DNA from: Streptomyces spinosus
GTDB lineage: Bacteria; Actinomycetota; Actinomycetes; Streptomycetales; Streptomycetaceae
Assembly (NCBI RefSeq): GCF_020400655.1
Contig: NZ_JAINRC010000017.1
Location: forward strand, 124,001-188,000
DNA: 64,000 nucleotides
Direction of reading: 5' to 3'
Program-made: the position numbers and the translations under genes
Notes under the pieces: generated by a model
Databases searched by the model: none
What the model saw: the letters and a program-made list of their open reading frames with translations, nothing else
Told to the model about the DNA's origin: nothing
Shown: piece after piece, positions 14,565-23,109 of the stretch
How the letters are laid out: each line of letters starts with the position of its first letter
Numbering within the stretch: the stretch's first letter is position 1

Positions 14565-16337
14565 TCAGTCCTTGATCTCGCAGATCGCCGCGCCCGACGT
14601 GATGGACGCGCCGACCTCGGCGGTCAGGCCCATGACGGTGCCCGCCTTGTGGGCGTTCAGGGGCTGTTCCATCTTCATGGCCTCAAGGACGACGACCAGG
14701 TCGCCCTCCTTGACCTCCTGGCCCTCCTCGACGGCGATCTTCACGATCGTGCCCTGCATCGGCGAGGCGAGGGTGTCACCGGAGGCGACCGGGCCGGACT
14801 TCTTCGCCGCGCGGCGCTTCGGCTTGGCGCCGGCCGCGAGGCCCGTGCGGGCCAGGCTCATGCCCAGCGACGACGGCAGCGAGACCTCCAGGCGCTTGCC
14901 GCCGACCTCGACGACGACCGTCTCGCGGCCCAGCTCCTCCTCCGCCTCGGCGTCGGCGGGCGCGGCGAACGGCTTGATCTCGTTGACGAACTCGGTCTCG
15001 ATCCAGCGGGTGTGGACCGTGAAGGGGTCCTGGGAGCCGGTCAGCTCGGGGGCGAACGCCGGGTCCCGCACCACCACGCGGTGGAAGGGGATCGCCGTGG
15101 CCATGCCCTCGACCTGGAACTCGTCCAGGGCGCGGGCGGCCCGCTCCAGGGCCTCCTTGCGGGTACGGCCGGTCACGACCAGCTTGGCGAGCAGCGAGTC
15201 CCACGCCGGGCCGATGACCGAGCCGGACTCCACGCCCGCGTCCAGGCGGACGCCGGGGCCGGACGGCGGGTCGAACCGGGTGACCGTGCCGGGGGCCGGG
15301 AGGAAGTTGCGGCCCGGGTCCTCGCCGTTGATACGGAACTCGAACGAGTGACCGCGCAGTACCGGATCGCCGTAACCGAGCTCCTCGCCGTCGGCGATGC
15401 GGAACATCTCGCGGACCAGGTCGATGCCGGCGACCTCCTCGGTCACCGGGTGCTCCACCTGGAGGCGGGTGTTCACCTCCAGGAAGGAGATCGTGCCGTC
15501 CTGGCCGACCAGGAACTCACAGGTGCCGGCGCCCTCGTAGCCGGCCTCCTTCAGGATCGCCTTGGACGCGCGGTACAGCTCGGCGACCTGCTCCTCGGAC
15601 AGGAACGGCGCCGGGGCCTCCTCGACCAGCTTCTGGTGGCGGCGCTGGAGGGAGCAGTCACGGGTGGAGACCACGACCACGTTGCCGTGCTTGTCGGCCA
15701 GGCACTGGGTCTCCACGTGGCGCGGACGGTCCAGGTAGCGCTCGACGAAGCACTCGCCGCGGCCGAAGGCGGCGACCGCCTCGCGCACCGCGGAGTCGTA
15801 CAGCTCCGGGACCTCTTCGAGGGTGCGGGCCACCTTCAGGCCGCGGCCACCGCCACCGAAGGCGGCCTTGATGGCGATCGGCAGGCCGTGCTCCCGGGCG
15901 AAGGCCACGACCTCCTCGGCGCCGCTCACCGGATCGGGCGTGCCGGCGACCAGCGGCGCGCCGGCGCGCTGGGCGATGTGCCGGGCGGCGACCTTGTCGC
16001 CCAGGTCGCGGATCGCCTGCGGCGGCGGGCCGATCCAGATCAGGCCGGCGTCCAGCACGGCCTGCGCGAACTCGGCGTTCTCCGACAGGAAGCCGTACCC
16101 CGGGTGGACGGCGTCCGCGCCGGACTCGCGCGCCGCGTTCAAGATCTTCTCGATGACCAGGTAACTGGTGGCCGGGGTGTCACCGCCCAGAGCGAACGCC
16201 TCATCCGCGGCGCGGACATGCAGAGCGTCCCGGTCCGGGTCGGCGTAGACGGCCACGCTCGCGATCCCGGCGTCCCGGCAGGCCCGGGCCACGCGGACAG
16301 CGATTTCGCCACGGTTGGCGATGAGCACCTTGCGCAC
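14565..16337 (-). CDS. accA2: Acetyl-/propionyl-CoA carboxylase alpha subunit (biotin carboxylase and biotin carrier)
   Basis: A 590-residue fusion of biotin carboxylase (about 1-450) and biotin carrier domain (about 510-590). Visible motifs: RKVLIANRGEIAVRVARAC, the ATP-grasp glycine loop AAFGGGGRGLKVA, EVNTRLQVEHPVTEE, and the biotinylation motif EAMKM. It carboxylates its own biotin with ATP and bicarbonate for transfer by the beta subunit. GTG at 16337 with AAGGAGGG upstream. The matching epsilon and beta subunits and biotin ligase lie within 4 kb, so the holoenzyme parts are grouped though not in one operon. Confidence 0.96.
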   Translation of the reverse strand: MRKVLIANRGEIAVRVARACRDAGIASVAVYADPDRDALHVRAADEAFALGGDTPATSYLVIEKILNAARESGADAVHPGYGFLSENAEFAQAVLDAGLIWIGPPPQAIRDLGDKVAARHIAQRAGAPLVAGTPDPVSGAEEVVAFAREHGLPIAIKAAFGGGGRGLKVARTLEEVPELYDSAVREAVAAFGRGECFVERYLDRPRHVETQCLADKHGNVVVVSTRDCSLQRRHQKLVEEAPAPFLSEEQVAELYRASKAILKEAGYEGAGTCEFLVGQDGTISFLEVNTRLQVEHPVTEEVAGIDLVREMFRIADGEELGYGDPVLRGHSFEFRINGEDPGRNFLPAPGTVTRFDPPSGPGVRLDAGVESGSVIGPAWDSLLAKLVVTGRTRKEALERAARALDEFQVEGMATAIPFHRVVVRDPAFAPELTGSQDPFTVHTRWIETEFVNEIKPFAAPADAEAEEELGRETVVVEVGGKRLEVSLPSSLGMSLARTGLAAGAKPKRRAAKKSGPVASGDTLASPMQGTIVKIAVEEGQEVKEGDLVVVLEAMKMEQPLNAHKAGTVMGLTAEVGASITSGAAICEIKD

Positions 16338-16701
16338 GATTGAGGCTCCCTCCTTGAAACAAGCCGAGTTTAGGGACTGCCGACACGGCACTTCGACCCG
16401 TCCCCTGTGGTGAGCTTGCCCACACGGAGCGTGATGCGAGGCCCGCTCGACCCGCGAAAGCCCATGTCGCACCTCGGTACGCAGGACTCCTGCGGAAAAC
16501 CCTAGCCCTGTCATGTGGCCAAGGTCTCTGTGAAGGCGTGCTGCGGCCCACTCGGATTCTTTGTCGAGTCCCTACGAATGGCCCAATGATTCTTTGCTGC
16601 TGCCCGAACCCTTGTCCCTGGGTTTACCCGTTAGTAGCGTTCGCGCTGTCCCGAACGTACCTGGGGTAACAGGCTGCTGGTGTGAGAGTGGGTGGGGACC
16701 G
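16338..16701. other. Divergent intergenic region upstream of accA2
   Basis: About 360 bases between accA2 and a divergent membrane protein gene. The part 16560-16680 is less GC-rich than its surroundings, as expected of promoter DNA, but I cannot place a convincing -35/-10 pair. No gene is supported. Confidence 0.4.
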
Positions 16702-17286
16702 GTGGTGCGCAGACCGGTGGCAGGGGTCGTGGCGGTCGTCCTCCTGGCGGAGGCCGTTCTCATCGCCGCGCTCAACTGGTTCCTCGGAGTGGTCGTCGAC
16801 CGCCAGGACATGTCCCTGGCCGGTCTGGACCCGGACGTGATGTCGATGTCGTCGAAGATCGGCGGAGTGGTCTTCGGCCTCTACTTCGCGCTGTGCGCGC
16901 TGGTGGCCGCGCTGGTCGCGGTACGGGACCGCGCCCCGGCGGGTCTCGGCCGCGTCCTGCTGATCAGCGCGGCCGTGGTGCACGGCCTGCTCGGCGCGTT
17001 CGCCTGGGGCCTGGTGGGCTGGACGGCGTTCCTGTTCATGGTGGTCGTCCTGGCGCTGATCGTGCTGCTCCTGATGACGTACGACCGTGCGGGCGGCCCG
17101 GAGGACGCGGCACCCGGCGGCACGCCCGGTGAGGGCGCCGGACCGGCCGCGCGGGCGGAACCGGGCGCGGCCCCCGCCGGCGCGGGCGCGCCGTTGAGCC
17201 GTACGGACGAGCCGCAGGACGGGGACGACGGGCCGCAGGACACGGTCCCCGCCCGGTTCACCGCTCCGGTGCCCACAACTCCGTGA
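16702..17286 (+). CDS. Integral membrane protein of unknown function
   Basis: A 194-residue protein with four membrane helices: VAGVVAVVLLAEAVLIAAL, VVFGLYFALCALVAALVAV, VLLISAAVVHGLLGAFAWGL and FLFMVVVLALIVLLLM. An acidic, Pro/Ala/Gly-rich cytoplasmic tail follows (about 145-194). GTG at 16702 (or 16705) behind a G-rich site. The last 29 bases overlap the convergent maf gene. Conserved in Streptomyces beside accA2, but no function is recognised. Confidence 0.75.
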   Translation: MVRRPVAGVVAVVLLAEAVLIAALNWFLGVVVDRQDMSLAGLDPDVMSMSSKIGGVVFGLYFALCALVAALVAVRDRAPAGLGRVLLISAAVVHGLLGAFAWGLVGWTAFLFMVVVLALIVLLLMTYDRAGGPEDAAPGGTPGEGAGPAARAEPGAAPAGAGAPLSRTDEPQDGDDGPQDTVPARFTAPVPTTP

Positions 17287-17875
17287 TGCCCACGCCCAGT
17301 TCGGCGAGGAGCTTGCGGAGCAGGGGCAGGCTGATGCCGATCACGTTGCCGTGGTCGCCGTCGATGCCCTCGATGAACGGCGCCGAACGGCCGTCCAGGG
17401 TGAACGCGCCGGCGACGTGCAGCGGCTCCCCGGAGGCCACGTAGGCGGTGATCTCCTCGTCGCTGGGCTCACCGAAGCGGACGACGGTGGACGCGGTCGC
17501 CGACACGTACCGCTTGGCCTCCGTGTCCCACACGCAGTGGCCCGTCTGGAGGACCCCGGCCCGCCCGCGCATGTTCTTCCAGCGGGCGGTGGCCTCCTCG
17601 GCGTCGGCCGGCTTGCCGAGCGCGTGCCCGTCCAGCTCCAGCACCGAGTCGCAGCCGATCACCAGGGCGCCGTGTACCTCCGGTTTCGCCGCCACCACGC
17701 TCGCCTTGGCCTCGGCGAGGGCGAGGGCCAGTTCCGCCGGGGTGGGCGCGGTGACGGCGTCCTCGTCGACACCGCTCACGATCACCTCGGGGGCGAGGCC
17801 GGCCTGCCGGAGCAGGGCCAGCCGGGCGGGGGACTGGGAGGCGAGCACGAGTCGCCTGCGGGGTTTGGCAGTCAT
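17258..17875 (-). CDS. Maf-family nucleoside triphosphate pyrophosphatase
   Basis: A 205-residue Maf/HAM1-like protein. The N-terminal LVLASQSPARLALLRQAG matches the conserved SxSPRR-like substrate loop, and IGCDSVLELDGHALGKPADAEEA carries the metal-binding Asp and the K-P motif. The family hydrolyses non-canonical or pyrimidine NTPs to NMPs (housecleaning) and is linked to septum control in Bacillus. It is convergent with, and overlaps, the membrane protein gene. ATG start. Confidence 0.9.
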   Translation of the reverse strand: MTAKPRRRLVLASQSPARLALLRQAGLAPEVIVSGVDEDAVTAPTPAELALALAEAKASVVAAKPEVHGALVIGCDSVLELDGHALGKPADAEEATARWKNMRGRAGVLQTGHCVWDTEAKRYVSATASTVVRFGEPSDEEITAYVASGEPLHVAGAFTLDGRSAPFIEGIDGDHGNVIGISLPLLRKLLAELGVGITELWAPER

Positions 17876-17907
17876 GCGGTCAGGTTAGTCAGCGGGCGCG
17901 CCGCGGC

Positions 17908-18036
17908 TCACCTCAGTCCACTGACGATCATGAACAGCACCATGGCGAGGGCCACCAGGAGCCCGAGCCGCCGAAGCATGTTCTGCGCGTCGCGCAGTTC
18001 CTTCGGCGGCTCGTTCTCCGGGTCTGACCACAGCAT
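17908..18036 (-). CDS. mmpB: 42-residue single-pass membrane protein, MmpB-like
   Basis: A very short gene. The N-terminal half is charged (MLWSDPENEPPKELRDAQ) and the C-terminal half is one membrane helix (LGLLVALAMVLFMIVSGL) ending in Arg. A GGAGGG site lies immediately upstream of the ATG, which is closer than ideal. It sits between maf and the carboxylase epsilon gene on the same strand. I recall nearly identical 42-aa Streptomyces proteins named morphogenic membrane protein MmpB; the name is from memory and unverified. Clean frame, good ribosome site and composition make it a real gene. Confidence 0.75.
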   Translation of the reverse strand: MLWSDPENEPPKELRDAQNMLRRLGLLVALAMVLFMIVSGLR

Positions 18037-18119
18037 CCCTCCAGCGTGCGGCTTCGGCCGGGCAGCGCGCCTGAGTACTGCTACTCAGGTTGGCGCCCCG
18101 GTGCGGTGCCCGGAACCGC

Positions 18120-18329
18120 TCAGGCCGGCCAGTAGGTGCGGGACCAGGAGACCGGGCCCGGGCGGGGGACGCTGCGGGCCGCGATCCGGGACGGGTCGGA
18201 CCACGCGTCCCTCGGGGACTCCGCGCCGGACGGCGTCGTCGCCGCCGCCGCGGCGCGGGCGCGGACCACCGCCAGTGCGGCGGCCAGCTCCTCCGGGGTC
18301 GGATTGCCTCGTACGACCTTGATGTTCAT
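18120..18329 (-). CDS. accE: Acyl-CoA carboxylase epsilon subunit
   Basis: A 69-residue protein: MNIKVVRGNPTPEELAAALA, the signature of actinobacterial carboxylase epsilon subunits, followed by a low-complexity middle and the conserved tail W(x)RTYWPA. Epsilon subunits stabilise and activate the alpha-beta complex and are found only in actinomycetes. It lies 52 bases after pccB on the same strand and is probably co-transcribed with it. ATG start. Confidence 0.92.
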   Translation of the reverse strand: MNIKVVRGNPTPEELAAALAVVRARAAAAATTPSGAESPRDAWSDPSRIAARSVPRPGPVSWSRTYWPA

Positions 18330-18381
18330 GACCGCTCCCGGGGTCGGCAGGCTTGGCGGGTGACCTAGGGCATCTCGGACC

Positions 18382-19995
18382 CTAGAGGGGGATGTTGCCG
18401 TGCTTCTTCGGAGGGAGGGATTCCCGCTTGGTGCGCAGCTGACGCAGCCCGCGGACGATGTGCGCGCGGGTGTCGGACGGCATGATCACCGCGTCGACGT
18501 AGCCGCGCTCGGCCGCGACGTAGGGGTTGAGGAGGGTGTCCTCGTACTCCTGGATCAGCCGGGCGCGCACCGCCTCGGCGTCCTCGCCGCTCGCCTCCGC
18601 CTCCGCGATCGTGCGGCGGTGCAGGATGTTGACCGCGCCCTGGGCGCCCATGACGGCGATCTGGGCCGTGGGCCAGGCCAGGTTGAGGTCGGCGCCCAGG
18701 TGCTTGGAGCCCATGACGTCGTACGCGCCGCCGAAGGCCTTGCGGGTGATGACGGTGATCAGCGGCACGGTGGCCTCGGCGTAGGCGTAGATCAGCTTGG
18801 CGCCGCGCCGGATGATGCCGTCGTGCTCCTGGTCGACGCCCGGCAGGAAGCCGGGCACGTCCACGAAGGTCAGCACCGGGATGTTGAAGGCGTCGCAGGT
18901 CCGCACGAAACGGGCGGCCTTCTCGCTCGCCGTGATGTCGAGGCAGCCGGCGAACTGCATCGGCTGGTTGGCGACGACGCCGACCGGGTGGCCCTCGACC
19001 CGCCCGAACCCGGTGAGGATGTTCGGCGCGAACAGGGCCTGGGTCTCGAAGAACTCGGCGTCGTCCAGGACGTGCTCGATCACCGTGTGCATGTCGTACG
19101 GCTGGTTGGCGCTGTCCGGTACGACGGTGTCCAGCTCGCGGTCCTCGTCGCTGACGGAGAGGTCCGCCTCCTCCGGGAAGGCCGGGGGCTCGGAGAGGTT
19201 GTTGGACGGCAGGTACGACAGCAACTGCTTGACGTACTCGATGGCGTCCTTCTCGTCCCCGGCCATGTGGTGGGCCACGCCGGAGGCGGTGTTGTGGGTG
19301 CGGGCGCCGCCCAGCTCCTCGAAGCCGACGTCCTCGCCGGTGACGGTCTTGATGACGTCGGGGCCGGTGATGAACATGTGCGAGGTCTGGTCGACCATGA
19401 CCGTGAAGTCCGTGATGGCCGGGGAGTAGACCGCGCCGCCCGCGCAGGGCCCGACGACGAGCGAGATCTGCGGGATGACACCGCTGGCGTGGGTGTTGCG
19501 CCGGAAGATCTCGCCGTACGCCCCCAGGGAGGCGACCCCCTCCTGGATGCGGGCGCCGCCGGAGTCGTTGATCCCGATGACCGGGCAGCCGGTCTTCAGG
19601 GCGAAGTCCATGACCTTGACGATCTTCTGGCCGTAGACCTCGCCGAGGGCGCCGCCGAAGACGGTGAAGTCCTGCGAGAAGACCGCGACCGGGCGGCCGT
19701 CGACCGTGCCGTAGCCGGTGACGACGCCGTCCCCGTACGGGCGGTTCCGCTCCAGCCCGAAGTGGGTGGACCGGTGCCGGGCGAACTCGTCCAGCTCGAC
19801 GAACGACCCTTCGTCGAGCAGTAGTTCGATCCGCTCACGTGCCGTCAGCTTGCCCTTGGCGTGCTGCTTCTCGACGGCGCGCTCGGAGCCGGCGTGCGTC
19901 GCCTCGTGGATGCGGCGCTGGAGATCCGCGAGCTTCCCCGCGGTCGTGTGGATGTCGATCTCTTGGACCTCGTGACGCTCTTCCGGCTCGGACAT
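18382..19995 (-). CDS. pccB: Propionyl-CoA carboxylase beta subunit (carboxyltransferase)
   Basis: A 537-residue carboxyltransferase with two crotonase-type halves (about 20-270 and 290-525). The motifs INDSGGARIQEG and TFVDVPGFLPGVDQEH supply the oxyanion and CoA/biotin sites. Residue D426 in FGGAYDVMGSK corresponds to the Asp422 of S. coelicolor PccB that favours propionyl-CoA (Ile in AccB). Methylmalonyl-CoA formation is therefore the predicted main activity. ATG with AGGGAG upstream; divergent from birA; epsilon follows. Confidence 0.94.
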   Translation of the reverse strand: MSEPEERHEVQEIDIHTTAGKLADLQRRIHEATHAGSERAVEKQHAKGKLTARERIELLLDEGSFVELDEFARHRSTHFGLERNRPYGDGVVTGYGTVDGRPVAVFSQDFTVFGGALGEVYGQKIVKVMDFALKTGCPVIGINDSGGARIQEGVASLGAYGEIFRRNTHASGVIPQISLVVGPCAGGAVYSPAITDFTVMVDQTSHMFITGPDVIKTVTGEDVGFEELGGARTHNTASGVAHHMAGDEKDAIEYVKQLLSYLPSNNLSEPPAFPEEADLSVSDEDRELDTVVPDSANQPYDMHTVIEHVLDDAEFFETQALFAPNILTGFGRVEGHPVGVVANQPMQFAGCLDITASEKAARFVRTCDAFNIPVLTFVDVPGFLPGVDQEHDGIIRRGAKLIYAYAEATVPLITVITRKAFGGAYDVMGSKHLGADLNLAWPTAQIAVMGAQGAVNILHRRTIAEAEASGEDAEAVRARLIQEYEDTLLNPYVAAERGYVDAVIMPSDTRAHIVRGLRQLRTKRESLPPKKHGNIPL

Positions 19996-20092
19996 CGGGA
20001 TGCGGCTCCCTGCCTGCTCAAAAGGGGGGACGGTTACTCATCCGTAGAGTAGTGGCGGGCCTGCGGATCAGCAGTGCGTCGTTTACCACACC

Positions 20093-20098
20093 TAGGGT
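20093..20098 (+). promoter_or_regulatory. -10 element of birA
   Basis: TAGGGT, seven bases before the ATG, inside a near-palindromic CCACACCTAGGGTGG segment (20086-20100). No ribosome site is present, so leaderless translation is predicted. Confidence 0.5.
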
Positions 20099-20105
20099 GG
20101 CTTGC

Positions 20106-20966
20106 ATGACGCCGCAGAATCCATCAGACGACAACCGCTGGTCCGACCTGGACCGTCCGCCCCTGAACGGCGCCGCCCTGCGCCGCGGACTGGTCAGGCA
20201 GGACGGCCTGTACTGCGACATCGAGGTGGTGCAGCGGACCGGTTCCACCAACTCCGACCTGGTCGCCCTGGCCGCCGCAGGCGACGCCGACGAGGGCGCG
20301 GTCCTGGTGGCCGAGGAGCAGACGACGGGCCGGGGCCGGCTGGACCGCCGCTGGACGGCTCCGCCGCGCTCGGGCCTGTTCTTCTCCGTCCTGCTCAAGC
20401 CCACCGAGGTACCGGTGGCCCGCTGGGGATGGCTGCCGCTGCTGACGGGCGTGGCGGTGGCGACCGGGCTGTCCCGGGCGGCGGGCGTCGACACGGCGCT
20501 CAAGTGGCCGAACGACCTGCTCGTGACCGTGGGCGGGGAGGAACGCAAGGCCGGGGGCATCCTCGCCGAGCGGGCCGGCGACGACGGCGTCGTCATCGGC
20601 GTCGGCATCAACGTCACCCTCAGGGCGGACGAGCTGCCGGTCCCGCAGGCGGGCTCCCTGGCCCTGGCCGGGGCGCTGGGCACGGACCGGGATCCGCTGC
20701 TGCGGGCGGTGCTGCGGTCGCTGGAGGACTGGTACGGGCGCTGGCGGGCCGCGGGGGGCGATCCCTCGGCGAGCCGGCTCCAGGAGACGTACACCGCGGG
20801 CTGCGCGACCCTCGGACGGGTGGTGCGGGCGGAGCTGCCGGGCGACCGCTCGGTGGTCGGGGAGGCCGTGGCGCTGGACGGCGACGGGCGGCTGATCATC
20901 GCCACGGAGAACGGGCTGCAGGAGCCGGTGGGAGCGGGCGACATCGTCCACCTGCGGCCGGCGTAG
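20106..20966 (+). CDS. birA: Biotin--[acetyl-CoA-carboxylase] ligase BirA
   Basis: A 286-residue class I biotin protein ligase without an N-terminal DNA-binding domain. Visible: RTGSTNSDLVAL, the biotinyl-AMP loop TTGRGRLDRRW, LKWPNDLL and a C-terminal SH3-like cap ending GDIVHLRP. It attaches biotin to the carrier lysine of AccA2 and other carriers. Divergent from pccB. The ATG is chosen because it follows a -10 at leaderless spacing and begins the family homology. The gap to the next gene (20967-21180) contains a copy of a dispersed GC repeat near 20980-21030. Confidence 0.93.
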   Translation: MTPQNPSDDNRWSDLDRPPLNGAALRRGLVRQDGLYCDIEVVQRTGSTNSDLVALAAAGDADEGAVLVAEEQTTGRGRLDRRWTAPPRSGLFFSVLLKPTEVPVARWGWLPLLTGVAVATGLSRAAGVDTALKWPNDLLVTVGGEERKAGGILAERAGDDGVVIGVGINVTLRADELPVPQAGSLALAGALGTDRDPLLRAVLRSLEDWYGRWRAAGGDPSASRLQETYTAGCATLGRVVRAELPGDRSVVGEAVALDGDGRLIIATENGLQEPVGAGDIVHLRPA

Positions 20967-21180
20967 AGGTCCTCGGCAACGCGCGGGGGCCCGCGCGACC
21001 AGCCACGATGGAGCCGCAGCCGGACGCGGCGGCCACGCGCCGCCGGACCACGCCGGTTCGCTCGACCGGTGCCGGGAACGCGTGCCGTCGGCCCAGCCCG
21101 ACGGAGTGAGCTGGCGCACACCTGCCGTAGAGTTGAGGCCGGTCGATACCTGACCGCGGCAGATCGGAAGGGCAGCAGGC

Positions 21181-22305
21181 GTGACCGTCGACGACACGGG
21201 CTCCGGCGCTGGCGGGGACGGCCGGGTGGACCCCCACGCCCCCGAGACCGGCGATGACCCGCTGGCCCTGCGTCTCGAACAGCTCATCCTGGGCGCCGAG
21301 CGCCGCTACACCCCGTTCCAGGCCGCCCGCAGCGCCGGCGTCTCCATGGAGCTGGCGTCCCGGTTCTGGCGGGCGATGGGCTTCGCGGACATCGGCCAGG
21401 CCAAGGCCCTCACCGAGGCCGACGTGCTGGCCCTGCGCCGCCTCGCGGGTCTGGTGGAGGCGGGGCTGCTGAGCGAGGCAATGGCGGTGCAGGTGGCCCG
21501 GTCCACCGGGCAGACCACCGCCCGGTTGGCGGAATGGCAGATCGACTCCTTCCTGGAGGGCCTGACCGAGCCCCCGGAACCGGGGATGACCCGCACCGAG
21601 GTGACGTACCCGATCGTCGAACTGCTCCTGCCCGAGCTGGAGGAGTTCCTCGTCTACGTCTGGCGGCGCCAGCTCGCCGCGTCGGCCGGCCGGGTCGTCC
21701 AGACCGCCGACGACGAGGAGATGGTCGACCGGCGGCTCGCCGTCGGCTTCGCCGACCTCGTCGGCTTCACCCGGCTCACCCGCCGCATGGAGGAGGAGGA
21801 GCTGGGCGAGCTGGTCGAGGCGTTCGAGACGACCGCCGCCGACCTGGTGGCGGCGCGCGGCGGCCGGCTCATCAAGACCCTCGGCGACGAGGTGCTGTAC
21901 GCGGCGGACGACGCCGGTGTGGCCGCGGACATCGCGCTGCGGCTGGTGGAGACGCTGGCGAACGACGAGACGATGCCCGAGCTGCGGGTCGGCATGGCGT
22001 TCGGCACGGTGACCACCCGCATGGGCGACGTGTTCGGTACGACGGTGAACCTGGCCTCCCGGCTGACCTCGATAGCCCCGCGCGACGCCGTCCTCGTGGA
22101 CAGCGCGTTCGCCGAGGAACTGATCCGCAGCGGGGAGGCGCCCGCCTCGGAGGCGGAGGCGGCGGAGGCCGCCGCGGCGGCCGAGAAGGAGGGCGAGGAC
22201 CCGCCGGTGTACCGCTTCGCGCTCCAGCCGATGTGGCAGCGCCCGGTGCGCGGGCTCGGCGTGGTCGAGCCGTGGCTGCTCACCCGCCGCGACGGCCGGC
22301 CGTAG
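21181..22305 (+). CDS. cya: Class III adenylate cyclase
   Basis: A 374-residue cyclase. The N-terminal part (about 30-145) is helical, with a putative MerR-like segment (YTPFQAARSAGVSMELASRF). The catalytic domain is about 185-345: VGFADLVGFTRL (first metal Asp), GRLIKTLGDEVLYAADD (Lys and second metal Asp) and VFGTTVNLASRLTS (transition-state Asn and Arg). All key residues are present. GTG start with GGAAGGGCAG upstream. Streptomyces Cya makes cAMP during germination and growth. A Glu/Ala-rich insert (SEAEAAEAAAAAEKEGE) precedes the end. Confidence 0.93.
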   Translation: MTVDDTGSGAGGDGRVDPHAPETGDDPLALRLEQLILGAERRYTPFQAARSAGVSMELASRFWRAMGFADIGQAKALTEADVLALRRLAGLVEAGLLSEAMAVQVARSTGQTTARLAEWQIDSFLEGLTEPPEPGMTRTEVTYPIVELLLPELEEFLVYVWRRQLAASAGRVVQTADDEEMVDRRLAVGFADLVGFTRLTRRMEEEELGELVEAFETTAADLVAARGGRLIKTLGDEVLYAADDAGVAADIALRLVETLANDETMPELRVGMAFGTVTTRMGDVFGTTVNLASRLTSIAPRDAVLVDSAFAEELIRSGEAPASEAEAAEAAAAAEKEGEDPPVYRFALQPMWQRPVRGLGVVEPWLLTRRDGRP

Positions 22306-22330
22306 CCGTCGGCCGCTGCCCGGGCAGCCG

Positions 22331-22957
22331 CTAGCCGTGCCGGTCGCCGATGTCCACGCACAGTCCGATCACCGGCACGCACACCCCGCCCGGGCGGGGC
22401 TCCGGGTCCGCCGGGCCGTGGCCGGGGGTGGGGGTGGGGGTGGCGGTCGGTGTGGGGGTCGCCGGGGCCGGGCGCGGGGCGGACGTCGTCGGCGCGGGCG
22501 GCCGGGACGTGCCGCTCGGCGGGCCCGGGGTCCGGCTCGGCAGAGCGGTGGGTACGGCGCTGCCGCCGGGCGTGGTCGCGGCCGGGTCCGGGGCCGGCGC
22601 CGTACGGGCCGGGGAGGCGGTGGGCACCGGCACGAGGCTCCTGCCGCCCATGGCCGAGGTCGCCGACGGCAGGGCGGTCGGGGCGGCGGCGATGGTGGCC
22701 GCGGTGCCGGCGGAGCGGTCCGTGGGACTCCCGCCCGGGCCGGTCCTGGGCTCGGCCTCCGCGGTGCCCGGCGCGCCGACTCCCGCGTCCGGAGCGGCCC
22801 GTACCAGGCTGAGCACGCCCGCGGCCAGGGCGAGGCCGCCGGCGGCCAGCAGCACCTTGCGCGGGCGGGGCTTGCGGTGCCGGCCGCGCCGTACTCCCGG
22901 CGTACCCTCCGGCGCGCGTTCCCGCTCGGCGCCGGAGTGTGCAGGTATCGGTGTCAT
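22331..22957 (-). CDS. Pro/Ala/Thr-rich membrane-anchored hypothetical protein
   Basis: A 208-residue protein. A basic N-terminus (RRGRHRKPRPRK) precedes one membrane helix (VLLAAGGLALAAGVLSLVRA, about 35-54). A long low-complexity Pro/Ala/Thr/Ser-rich exported stalk follows. It ends in a short conserved-looking piece (GGVCVPVIGLCVDIGD) with two cysteines that could form a disulfide. ATG start; tail-to-tail with cya. It resembles a wall-spanning stalk, but no function is recognised. Confidence 0.65.
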   Translation of the reverse strand: MTPIPAHSGAERERAPEGTPGVRRGRHRKPRPRKVLLAAGGLALAAGVLSLVRAAPDAGVGAPGTAEAEPRTGPGGSPTDRSAGTAATIAAAPTALPSATSAMGGRSLVPVPTASPARTAPAPDPAATTPGGSAVPTALPSRTPGPPSGTSRPPAPTTSAPRPAPATPTPTATPTPTPGHGPADPEPRPGGVCVPVIGLCVDIGDRHG

Positions 22958-23109
22958 GGGTCCCGCACGCTATGCGCTCGTGTGGGCGGTGTGCGGCGAG
23001 AAGGCCGGGATGTCACTCGAACGGGTGTAGCCCCCTGGACTTCACGGGAAGGGACCCGGCTGCGATGATCAGGGCGACGGCTGTTAACCCGCGTTAACCG
23101 GAGGGTGTC

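Noticed and set aside
20086..20100. Near-palindrome CCACACCTAGGGTGG as a BirA operator
   Set aside because: This BirA has no DNA-binding domain and the symmetry is imperfect. It more simply contains the -10 element.
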